Shown piece after piece: positions 35,201 through 42,701 of a stretch of 64,000 bases of DNA. The notes beneath the pieces are model-generated. The model made no database searches. It was not told the DNA's origin and saw only the letters and a list, made by a program, of their open reading frames with translations. The stretch is from Hyalangium versicolor (GTDB lineage Bacteria; Myxococcota; Myxococcia; Myxococcales; Myxococcaceae): assembly GCF_020103695.1 (NCBI RefSeq), contig NZ_JAHXBF010000013.1:333812-397811 (forward strand), in the 5' to 3' direction. Position 1 is the first letter of the stretch. The number at the start of each line of letters is the position of its first letter. The translations under genes were made by a program, and so were the position numbers.

Positions 35201-37562
35201 CGCTCATGAGCTCGCTGCTCGCGCGATCGAGCTGGACTTTAAAGGCCAGTGAGTGGTCCTCCTCCCAGGGATCGCCCGGGATGAGCGCGAAGGCCATCGC
35301 GAGGTAGGCAGCGGCCGAGCTGTGCGCGCTCGAGGCTCGGGCCTTCCAGCCCGCATCGGCGTTCAGCCGTGCCAGGCGGTGGCGTTCCTCGGGACTGCTG
35401 ATCAGCTCCACTCCAGTGTTGAGCTGGCTGACGATCTCGAAGAGCTTCTCTCGCACCTCCTCGGAGGACAGGCGCTCCAGCAGCAGGCGCCCGATGCGCA
35501 GGTGGATCGTCTGGCGCTCTTCCTCGGGGATGAGGGCGTGCGCCGCCTGCTGGATGCGATCATGCAGGAACCGGTACTGCTCCGGAGCGCTGCACACCAC
35601 CAGGCCCTCTTGGAGCGCGGGCTCGAGGCCCCGCTCGACTTCGTCCGCGTTCATGCTGGAGATGAGGGTCAGCATCCCCAGGGAGAAGCTGTTGCCCACG
35701 CACGCGGCCAGGGGCAGCAGGTGCTGGGTGCTCGCGGGCAGCTGGTGCAGGTTGCGAGCCATGAAGTCGACGATGTTGTCCGAGTACCCCTGGGCCCGGA
35801 CGCCCTCGGCATCCCAGCGCCACCCTCCGCCGGGCGCGCGGCTGAGGAGGCCATCGTGGTGCAACGTCAGCATCAACTGGAGGAGGAAGAAGGGGTTGCC
35901 GCCCGTCTTCGCGTGGACCTGCTCCGAGAGGGGAAGGATGAGCTCCACCCCCGCGCCGGGGAGCGCATCCGCCACGAGGTGCCGGACCTGCTCCATGCTC
36001 AGCGGTTCGAGCTGGAGGTCGGTCACCGGCGTCTTCGCCTTGCGCACCTCTCCCAGCGTCATCATCAGCGGGTGGGACGGGCTGACCTCGTTGTCCCGGT
36101 AGGCGCCGATCCACAGGGTCGGTGGCGCGCTCTCCTCGGTGAGGAGGTACTGGAGGAGCCGGAGGCTGGCCAGGTCCGCCCACTGCAAGTCATCCAGGAA
36201 CATGACGAGCGGGTGCTCGGCGGTGGCGAAGACTCCGAGGAACTGGAGGAAGGCCTGGTTGAAGCGGTGCTGCGTCTCGGCGGGTGGCAGCTCCGGCACG
36301 GCCGGCTGCGTCCCCATGACGAGCGCGAGCTGAGGGACCAGGTCCACGATGACCTGGCCGTTGCCATCGAGGGCCTCCCTCAGACGCTCTCGCCACCGGG
36401 CAATCTCCTCGTCGGTGCCCGCCAGCAGTTGCTGCACCAGCCCCCGGATGGCCTGGGCCAGGGTGGCGTAGGGCACATCCCGCTGGAGCTGATCGAACTT
36501 GCCGCTCAGGAAGAAGCCTCGCCGCTGGACCACGGGCTTGTGCAGCTCGTTGACCACCGACGACTTGCCAATGCCGGAGTAGCCGCGAACCAGGATGAGC
36601 TCGGGCTTGCCTCCGCTCACCACCCGCTCGAAGCCCTGGAGCAGGGTGGCGACGTGGGCATCTCGCCCGTAGAGCCGCTGAGGGAGCTGGAAGCGGCTGG
36701 GGATGTCCCGCTTGCCCAGCACGAAGAACTCCAGGACGCCCCGGCGCAGGCCCTCCACGCACTCGGCCAGGTCGTACCTCAGCCCCTCGGCGCTCTGGTA
36801 GCGCTCCTCAGCGACCTTGGCCATGCACCGCATGACGATCGCGGACAGCACGGGGGGGATGCTGGAGAGGAGCTCGTGCGGTGGCCGAGGCATCTGGGCC
36901 ATGTGGGCATGGAACCACTCGAGCGCGTCTCGCCCCTGGAAGGGCCGGACGCCTGTGAGCAGCTCGTAGAACGTCACGCCCAGGGAATAGAAGTCGGTGC
37001 GGTAGTCCACCGCCCGGTTCATGCGCCCCGTCTGCTCCGGAGACATGTAGGCCAGCGTCCCCTCGATGAGGTGCGTGGGCGCTGCATCCACATGCTCGGT
37101 GCGCTGGAGGGTGGCGGCGCCAAAGTCGATGATGCGCGGCTCGCCCGTCGGGGTGACGATGATGTTGGAGGGCTTGATGTCCTTGTGGATGACGCCCCGG
37201 AGGTGGATCTCCGCGAGAGTCGCGGCCAGGGAGACGGCCAGCTCGAGGAAGCGGTCGACCTCGAAAGGTCTGCCCACGGCTTCCGAGAGGGCGACCCCCT
37301 GCACCTCTTCCAGGATCAGGAGGGGGCGATCGTCGATTCGCTCGCAGCCATAGGGGCGTGTGACGCCTCGCACGCCCTGGAGCCGCTGCAGGATGCCGTA
37401 CTCCCGGCGGTACCGCTCGTCCTCACGCGAGCTGACGGCGGGGCCCACCGGCGTCTTGATGATGACCGGTGCGTCATCCTCCTCGCGCACGCCCTGGAAA
37501 AGCGTGTTCGAGCCGTTGACGCGGACCGGACGATGGATCGTGTACCCCGGGAGCTTCCACAT
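32262..37562 (-). CDS. Giant hybrid Ser/Thr kinase - AAA ATPase - TPR - GAF - histidine kinase (2)
   Basis: 1766 residues, same architecture as the protein encoded at 15899-21319. Kinase domain (~1-280): IIKTP lysine, HKDIKPSN (H126-D128), intact DFG (146-148), SPEQTGRMNRAVDYRTDFYSLG; the Gly-rich loop is poor (RVNGSNTLFQG). AAA_16 ATPase with Walker A GYSGIGKS and Walker B MFLDDLQWADLAS. A helical repeat middle, a GAF domain (VLCLPLLRQEALSGVMYLENK), a coiled coil, and a histidine kinase core in which the box is AGMAEIASNVLHNVGNVLTS (H1510), the same HNVGN variant as the membrane kinase at 29130. The ATPase has NLISNAKYAM, DSGKGF and GHGFGLHSSALAA. Paralogue number 1 instead has a canonical HEIKN box. 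Confidence 0.93.
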   Translation of the reverse strand: MWKLPGYTIHRPVRVNGSNTLFQGVREEDDAPVIIKTPVGPAVSSREDERYRREYGILQRLQGVRGVTRPYGCERIDDRPLLILEEVQGVALSEAVGRPFEVDRFLELAVSLAATLAEIHLRGVIHKDIKPSNIIVTPTGEPRIIDFGAATLQRTEHVDAAPTHLIEGTLAYMSPEQTGRMNRAVDYRTDFYSLGVTFYELLTGVRPFQGRDALEWFHAHMAQMPRPPHELLSSIPPVLSAIVMRCMAKVAEERYQSAEGLRYDLAECVEGLRRGVLEFFVLGKRDIPSRFQLPQRLYGRDAHVATLLQGFERVVSGGKPELILVRGYSGIGKSSVVNELHKPVVQRRGFFLSGKFDQLQRDVPYATLAQAIRGLVQQLLAGTDEEIARWRERLREALDGNGQVIVDLVPQLALVMGTQPAVPELPPAETQHRFNQAFLQFLGVFATAEHPLVMFLDDLQWADLASLRLLQYLLTEESAPPTLWIGAYRDNEVSPSHPLMMTLGEVRKAKTPVTDLQLEPLSMEQVRHLVADALPGAGVELILPLSEQVHAKTGGNPFFLLQLMLTLHHDGLLSRAPGGGWRWDAEGVRAQGYSDNIVDFMARNLHQLPASTQHLLPLAACVGNSFSLGMLTLISSMNADEVERGLEPALQEGLVVCSAPEQYRFLHDRIQQAAHALIPEEERQTIHLRIGRLLLERLSSEEVREKLFEIVSQLNTGVELISSPEERHRLARLNADAGWKARASSAHSSAAAYLAMAFALIPGDPWEEDHSLAFKVQLDRASSELMSGNIGEARRLLDGLRSRVRSRVDIAAAYGLMHEVLLIVGEIQTSVTCLLECLGLLGMPMDPHPTWEEAAAAREEVQALLGGRPIESLIDLPLMTDADMKPVMSVLGRLFPSAYLTDNNLLVLHVCRMVALSLRYGNTNDSVIAYSSIGVLLGKFFHSYQEGYAYGVLALSLVDRYNLANERVRVLFNMEMISYWCRPLPVAHDFALGGFQQAIQTNNYLFACYIVGHLVWNRQAMGHPLDDVYQDALDRMDFMRKTGFVGVVDTTLIVLRYMQTLRGLSPTFGTLDGEDFDEKALESSLSPAHMSSMVCQYWLSKMQARFMCGAYTEAREAGDKASAFIWSFIGIIPLVDFHLFHALALIACYEGAAPEDQRRYLEAAEEHWQQFEEWAANCPETFRALERLIAAELARIRGRLDEALPAYEEALRMAREHGFMQHVALVAELAANFYRRRQAPFIAEAYVRQAREAYMQWGALGKVKQLDALWPFLVTPVVSAGTTSTTTSESRELDVLAVVKAQQAVASEIVLEKLVSALMRVATENAGAQRSALLLPRGDKLVLAADTEGASEGAQALPLDEAEAVLPWTIISYVRRTHEHVLISDAAAPHPFSTDPYLAQSGARSVLCLPLLRQEALSGVMYLENKLASGAFTPARITLLGQVASQAAISIENARLYAEIQRAEAALRCANDELERRVEERTRELKQAQAQLVDTARAAGMAEIASNVLHNVGNVLTSAGINLEQMRSALAASRLDRAAQLSAMLKDHQEDLVGFLTKDPRGRVLPNYLVALSKELSHEQTQLRTNLDEMGLHIEHIHAIVRVQQDYAKTSLLLEEWDLAQLIEDSLRFQLAALRRHGISVTREFGSVPRLRLDKHKVLQILINLISNAKYAMDELPEEQRHLCVRLTVQGNMARIQVVDSGKGFTPEVRKQLFAHGFTTRKEGHGFGLHSSALAAQVMGGRLLLESEGPGKGATATLEFPLQQSV

Positions 37563-37614
37563 GAGCGGAGTCCACCGCCAGGACCGCCCTCATGCAAGTC
37601 CCGGAGACATCGTC

Positions 37615-39213
37615 TCAGAAGAGCACGCGCTGAACGCCTGCTGCCTGGAGGAGGTAGTCCCGGGAGGCTTCGAGGGTGGCTCGGAGGAGGGGCCAGTTCA
37701 CGTCTACCAGGGCTCCCCGCCATTTCCGGATTCGGCCCGCGACGATGACCGTGTCCACGTTGCTGCGGTCCATCAGCGTCACGACAGCCCCCGGCACGTT
37801 GTTGAGGGGGGCGACATTGATGGCATCCGCCCGCAGCAGGATGATGTCGGCCTCCTTGCCCGGCGTCAGCGAGCCGATCTTGTTCGAGAGCCGGGCCACC
37901 CGGGCCCCCTCGACCGTGGCGAAGCGAATCACATCGCGGCAGGTGAGGAGCTCGGGCAGGTTCGTCTCCCCGTTGATGGCGCGCTCGTTGACGAGCGCCC
38001 GCTGAAGCGTGAAGACGGTCCGCATCTGGGTGAAGAAGTCCGCGGCCATCGTGCACTCGACATCGACGCTGAGTGCGGGCTGCACGCCATGAGCGAGCGC
38101 GGCCAGGATGGGCGGCATGCCGTGCCGCATGGCCATCTCGATCGGGGCCGCCATCGAGACGGTGACGCCGTGCGAGGCGATGGCCTGCCACGAGCCCTCC
38201 GAGAGGTGGGTGGCGTGGATGAACTCGAGGTCCGGCCCAAGCAGGCCCTCGCTCGCGAGCTGCTCCACGAGCGTCTCCTGGTTGAGGCTGCCGACGAGGT
38301 GGGTCACGATGTACAGGCCATTCTGACGGCCAATGTTCCAGTAGGTCCGGAAGTTGGGGTCGAACAACTCGCCGCCCATGGCCAGGGTCAGGAGCTGGTC
38401 GGTGGACGAGAAGTAGCGGCTCCGGATGCGCTGGAGATCATTCGGGAAGATGTTGTGGGGACCCACACCCGGTGAGTACACGAAGACCGAGCGGCGGCCC
38501 GCTTCCTGGAGTCCCTTGATGACGGCATCGCTGTGCGCTGGCGAGTGGCCCACCTGAGACGTGTCGACGACCGTCGTCACCCCCGCGTCCAACTGGCTGA
38601 GCGACGCGACGAGCTCGGCGATGAAGGCGTCCTGCGGCCTGAAGAACGGCGTGATGCGGGTGTGAATATAGTCGAGATAGTTCTTCTCGCCGTGCGGCAG
38701 CCCGTCGTTGGACAGCAGTCCGTCCGACAGGAAGCTGCGCAGCGCGGTCTGGTATTGATGGTGGTGGGTGTCAACGAACCCCGGCATGACGATCATACCG
38801 GTGGCATCGATGATGGTTGCATCCGAGGCGTGCAGGTGAGGGCCGACGGCGACGATCTTCTTGCCTTCGATGAGCACATCGCCCTTGGCAAAGTCTCCCA
38901 CATTCGGATCCATGCTGAGGACGGCGCCGCCCTTCAGCAGGTAGCGCCTGTTCGAAGCACCAGTCTCCGCGGGCAGGTCACGGTCCCTGTCACCGCTCTC
39001 CCGAGACATGTCCCCCTGCTCGGGCGCCGCCAGTGCTGGCGCAGGAGCTGAAGCCACCGCCGCGGCTCCCAGGGCTGAAGCCCCCACCGCAAGCAGCTCG
39101 CGACGAGAGGTGCCAGCCTTCGCCGGCTCGCTGTCATGCAGCGAGTTGTTTCCACAAAGCATTTGACACATGTCGTGTTTCCCCCCTCTGGAGCTACCAG
39201 AGTCCTTGGGCAT
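37615..39213 (-). CDS. Amidohydrolase of the cytosine-deaminase/chlorohydrolase group, Tat-exported
   Basis: 532 residues. Near the N-terminus TSRRELLAVGASALGAAAVASAPAPALA (~29-56) is a twin-arginine signal, so the folded metalloenzyme is probably exported. The beta strand GAVLSMDPNVGDFAKGDVLIEGKKIVAVG leads to the metal motif GFVDTHHHQ (~140), with later metal ligands expected in VTHLVGSLNQE, FIHATHLSEG and SVDVECTMAADF, and the terminal LTPGKEADIILL strand. It should hydrolyse an aminated or chlorinated ring or similar amidine; the substrate is unknown. Residue ~15 is an alternative ATG (39171) and would shorten the pre-Tat region. It is divergent from the LysM gene across 272 bases. Confidence 0.87.
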   Translation of the reverse strand: MPKDSGSSRGGKHDMCQMLCGNNSLHDSEPAKAGTSRRELLAVGASALGAAAVASAPAPALAAPEQGDMSRESGDRDRDLPAETGASNRRYLLKGGAVLSMDPNVGDFAKGDVLIEGKKIVAVGPHLHASDATIIDATGMIVMPGFVDTHHHQYQTALRSFLSDGLLSNDGLPHGEKNYLDYIHTRITPFFRPQDAFIAELVASLSQLDAGVTTVVDTSQVGHSPAHSDAVIKGLQEAGRRSVFVYSPGVGPHNIFPNDLQRIRSRYFSSTDQLLTLAMGGELFDPNFRTYWNIGRQNGLYIVTHLVGSLNQETLVEQLASEGLLGPDLEFIHATHLSEGSWQAIASHGVTVSMAAPIEMAMRHGMPPILAALAHGVQPALSVDVECTMAADFFTQMRTVFTLQRALVNERAINGETNLPELLTCRDVIRFATVEGARVARLSNKIGSLTPGKEADIILLRADAINVAPLNNVPGAVVTLMDRSNVDTVIVAGRIRKWRGALVDVNWPLLRATLEASRDYLLQAAGVQRVLF

Positions 39214-39485
39214 GCCGCCGTTTTCTCGGGGCGCCCACGTTGTCTTCCCTTGAGGTCAGTCAAGAATAGCGCGCGAAAGAACACAACGTCGAGCCTTGTT
39301 ATCAACGTTTTTTGTGTGTCATCTTTTGGCACGGTCTGCCCACCTCCAGAGGCGGTGTAAGCGGCTCCAGCTTCCACGCGCATCACTCGTGGTGTGGCCC
39401 GCCTTTTCTTTCTCCTGAACTTGTCCGAACATGGTGGGTGAGGAGCGACCCTCTTGACCGAGGTCGCCACAGCCTCAGCGCCGCT

Positions 39486-41678
39486 ATGAACGAACTCGAG
39501 TACCGGATCAGATCAGGCGACACCTTGGCCGCGATCGCTCGCCGCCACGGCGTGAGCGTGGAAGCCATCGCTCGTCGCAATGGCATCAGCGACGTCAACC
39601 GCATCTGGGCTGGCCAGGTGGTGTGGATTCCGAGGGCGGCGCCGCCCCAGCAGAGCGCTCCGCAGCAGCCAGCGACCTACCGGGTGCGGGCGGGCGACAC
39701 CTTGTTCGCGATTGCCCAGCGCCACAACGTCGATCTGGATGCGCTCGTGAGTGCCAACGGCATCCAGAATCCGGACCTCATCCGGGTGGGGCAGGTGCTG
39801 ACGCTTCCTGTCGCCGCGGGGGTTGTGCAAGGCAAGCCCAGGGTGGAGCCGGCTCCCCAGGTTCGAAGTACGGAGGATTTGATCGAGAAGGCTCGCAAGC
39901 TCAATGGTGAATACATTGCCTTGCGGCAGCGGTATATGGAATGGATTGCCAATCCGGAGGAGGCAGCCTGGTATTGCATTGCTCAGTGGACCCAGGCGTT
40001 GGTCAAGGTCGACGCGGAGGAGTATGGCCCTCTCGTCAACGCTGTCTCCCTGAAGGCTTTCCTGAAGAACCATGAGTCGCAGGAACAGCAGCGCCGGCTG
40101 GCCTACGAGGCCAAGGGGCGCGAGCTGGCGGCGCTCCTCGCACTCCCTGCGTTCAAGCAGCAATTTGATGCCTTGGGAGGATCGTCGCGGGTCCAGGTTT
40201 ACGTGGATGTGACGAATGGGCTCAGCCAATGCGATGCTGGCCGGGCTTTCATCCTGCGAGAACTCAAGGCGGCGGAAGAGAACAATCCGATCGGCATGCT
40301 GCAAGGGGTCTTCAAGGTGCTGAAGGAGGCCAATGGCCTCTTCTGGACGCTGCTGGGCGAGCTCGCTCCCGTCATCGTGAAGTGGAAGCAGGAAAAAGCA
40401 CTGGCCTACGTCGAGACGCTCATCGTCCAGCGGATCACGATCGTCGTGGTGGATCACCTGCACCAGTCCCTGACGATTTATGACAAGACCATTTTCAAGA
40501 TCAAACGCAAGCCCATCCAGGTGACGGTGCTGAGCCCTGAAGCCATCCGGCTCCCGGATACACCCGCCTTCAAGGGCGCCAATGCACTCATGCAGAAGGC
40601 ATTCGCTGTCTTCAATTTTGCCTTCGCGCTCAGGGATGCATCGCAACAACTGGGCCCCAAGGAGACGCTGTCCCTCATGGGGGCCATGGCGGGATTGATG
40701 GAGCAGATCTCGGTGGTGACACGCGCGCTGCAAGCCAAGAGTCTCGTCCGGGCGGCGGGGAAGGCGGTGGAGGTGACCGTGCTGGGGATCATCGGCGGCG
40801 TCTGCGACACCATCGCGGGCTCCCTGGAAACGTGGGACTACTATTCCAAGGGAGATTTCGACGCCGCCGTGGTCTCCGGCGTGGGCACGGTGGCCGGGCT
40901 CGCCGTCACGGTGGGCTTGTCCATGATGTACTTTGGCGCGGGCACGTCTTGGAGCGGCGTGGGCCTGGTGATTGCCATTGTGGGAGGTGTCATTGCCCTC
41001 ATTGCGGCGATTGTCTCGTTCTTCGGTGACCTGGCTGACTCTCCGCTCGAGCTGTGGCTGAAGAACAGCCGGTTCGGCATTCAGGGGAATGCGCCCGCCA
41101 AGGCTTTCCAGTCGTGGAAGGACAAGTCTTCCGTGCAGATCGACGAGCTCCTCAAGGTCCTCTGCGTCGTCGAGGCCTCCGGGGACTTCAAGGGGGATGA
41201 GTACCGGATCACCCTCAAGCCCTCGTTGCTGCTGACGTGCTCGCGCATGGTCATTGTGGTGACGACGCTGATCGATGGGAAGCGGAAGGCTCAGCAAATC
41301 CCTGTCACGGATGCGTCGCTGGACGGCGACCGCGTGACGGAGGTCCGGTTCGGTATCTCCTGGCCATCCCGCCCCACGGACTGGCTCAAGGCCGCAGAGG
41401 AGGTGCTGCCGGGCGGTCTCGTGACCTACGCGATGGCTCCCAAGGTCATTGTGGCGGTGGCGGTCGATCTCTACGGAGATGGAGTGATGAAGTACCAGCG
41501 CGCGGTCACGCTGAATCCGCTGTGGGTCGAGAGGGCGTTGTCATTCCAGGCCCCTCCCGAGGAGGTCTTGAAGGCGGTGGGAGGGCCCAGCGGCTTCGCG
41601 GATCTCCTCGAGAAGCCGCTCCTGGCGATGGGGCCGGGTACCCAGGCGGCCACCACGTCTTCGTCAGGCGTGGCTTGA
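39486..41678 (+). CDS. LysM protein with a C-terminal membrane-hairpin region, possible secreted effector
   Basis: 730 residues without a signal peptide. Two LysM domains open the protein (YRIRSGDTLAAIARRHGVSVEAIARRNGI, ~5-48; YRVRAGDTLFAIAQRH..., ~65-108). Residues ~125-420 are helical and charged. Residues ~430-515 contain long hydrophobic, Gly-rich stretches (VVSGVGTVAGLAVTVGLSMMYF; GVGLVIAIVGGVIALIAAIVSFF) followed by SPLELWLKNSRFG. That arrangement recalls pore-forming type VI effectors of the VasX/BTH_I2691 kind, but this is from memory and tentative. The remaining ~200 residues are a soluble, beta-rich domain. The start ATG is placed before the first LysM; the upstream open frame to 39312 is not credible. 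Third codon positions are less GC-biased than in neighbours, suggesting acquisition. Confidence 0.78.
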   Translation: MNELEYRIRSGDTLAAIARRHGVSVEAIARRNGISDVNRIWAGQVVWIPRAAPPQQSAPQQPATYRVRAGDTLFAIAQRHNVDLDALVSANGIQNPDLIRVGQVLTLPVAAGVVQGKPRVEPAPQVRSTEDLIEKARKLNGEYIALRQRYMEWIANPEEAAWYCIAQWTQALVKVDAEEYGPLVNAVSLKAFLKNHESQEQQRRLAYEAKGRELAALLALPAFKQQFDALGGSSRVQVYVDVTNGLSQCDAGRAFILRELKAAEENNPIGMLQGVFKVLKEANGLFWTLLGELAPVIVKWKQEKALAYVETLIVQRITIVVVDHLHQSLTIYDKTIFKIKRKPIQVTVLSPEAIRLPDTPAFKGANALMQKAFAVFNFAFALRDASQQLGPKETLSLMGAMAGLMEQISVVTRALQAKSLVRAAGKAVEVTVLGIIGGVCDTIAGSLETWDYYSKGDFDAAVVSGVGTVAGLAVTVGLSMMYFGAGTSWSGVGLVIAIVGGVIALIAAIVSFFGDLADSPLELWLKNSRFGIQGNAPAKAFQSWKDKSSVQIDELLKVLCVVEASGDFKGDEYRITLKPSLLLTCSRMVIVVTTLIDGKRKAQQIPVTDASLDGDRVTEVRFGISWPSRPTDWLKAAEEVLPGGLVTYAMAPKVIVAVAVDLYGDGVMKYQRAVTLNPLWVERALSFQAPPEEVLKAVGGPSGFADLLEKPLLAMGPGTQAATTSSSGVA

Positions 41679-41697
41679 CCGGGCGGCCGGAGCCCCG

Positions 41698-42687
41698 TCA
41701 GCCCGTCGAGAGCCGTGCATCCGCCGCCAGCGCGGCGAGGTCCGCCCGCTTGGGCAGCGCGGCATAGGAGCCCGGGCGGGTCACCGTGAAGGCTCCGCAG
41801 CGGCAGGCGAGCTCCAGGGCCTGCGTCAGCAACTCCCTGTTCGCGACCCAGGCGGGCAGGGTGGCCCGGGTGAGCCCCGCCTCCACCACCGCCGAGAGCA
41901 GCCCGCCGATGAAGGCATCTCCCGCCGCTGTCGTGTCCACCACCTGGACCTTGGGCGGAGTGACGTGGAACAGCCCCTGCGCGGTCACCGCGGTGACCGG
42001 ATTGCCTCCGTCCGTGATCACCAGCAGGACAACCCCCTTGGCGAGCCGCTCCGCAAGCCAGCGCTCCTCGGGGACGTCACCGCGCAGCAGCTCCAGCTCT
42101 TCCCGGGCCAGCTTGATGAGCTGTGCCTTGTCCAGCAGCTCGGTGACGCGGGCGATGTCCACCCGGTGGCTGGGCCACAGGTTCGCGCGGATGTTGGCAT
42201 CCACGCTGATGAGCGCTCCCGCGGCGGCGGCGCGATCGGCCACCGTGAAGGTGGTCGCGGTGATGATCTCCTCGGTCAACGTGTTCGAGCACAGGTGCAG
42301 CAGCGACTGCGCGTCGAACAGGTTCGCGGGAAGGTGCTCGGGACGATAGAGCAGGTCGGCTGACGGGGGACGGTAGAAGTCGAAGCGGCGATCGCCCGAG
42401 GCATCGCGCGAGACGAAGGCCAGCGCCGTCTTCGCCGCGTCCGTTCGCTCCACGTGGCGCACGTCCACCCCGTGCGAGGAGAGCTCTCCGAGGATGAAGT
42501 CCCCGAAGCGATCCTTCCCCAGCATGCCCACGAAGAGGCTCGGCATCCCGAGCCGGGCACACGCCACGGCGACATTGGCCGGAGCCCCTCCCGCGTACGG
42601 CGTGAAGGTCTCCGGCGCGGTGGAGTCGCCCAGCCGGCTGGACAGCATGTCGACCAGGGCTTCTCCGAAGGCGATCAGACGCGTCAT
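41698..42687 (-). CDS. PfkB-family sugar kinase, probable fructokinase
   Basis: 329 residues. PfkB signatures: FGEALVDML at the N-terminus, GGAPANVAVACARLG (~33-47, signature 1), and DTTAAGDAFIGGLLSAV (~245-262, signature 2 with the anion hole and catalytic Asp). It phosphorylates a ketose or other sugar with ATP. Being the last gene of the polyol operon behind a mannitol dehydrogenase, fructose is the natural substrate: mannitol to fructose, then fructose to fructose-6-phosphate. It begins 14 bases after the dehydrogenase stop, so it is cotranscribed. Confidence 0.9.
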   Translation of the reverse strand: MTRLIAFGEALVDMLSSRLGDSTAPETFTPYAGGAPANVAVACARLGMPSLFVGMLGKDRFGDFILGELSSHGVDVRHVERTDAAKTALAFVSRDASGDRRFDFYRPPSADLLYRPEHLPANLFDAQSLLHLCSNTLTEEIITATTFTVADRAAAAGALISVDANIRANLWPSHRVDIARVTELLDKAQLIKLAREELELLRGDVPEERWLAERLAKGVVLLVITDGGNPVTAVTAQGLFHVTPPKVQVVDTTAAGDAFIGGLLSAVVEAGLTRATLPAWVANRELLTQALELACRCGAFTVTRPGSYAALPKRADLAALAADARLSTG

Positions 42688-42701
42688 GACGGGCAGCTCC
42701 C

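Noticed and set aside
35253..37748. Very long plus-strand open frames over 32373-37748
   Set aside because: They mirror giant kinase 2; composition (Leu/Arg/Glu/His-rich) is typical of antisense frames.
39326..39342. Sigma-54-like TTGGCACG element upstream of the LysM gene
   Set aside because: The GG to GC spacing is nine rather than ten bases and the -12 box is absent.
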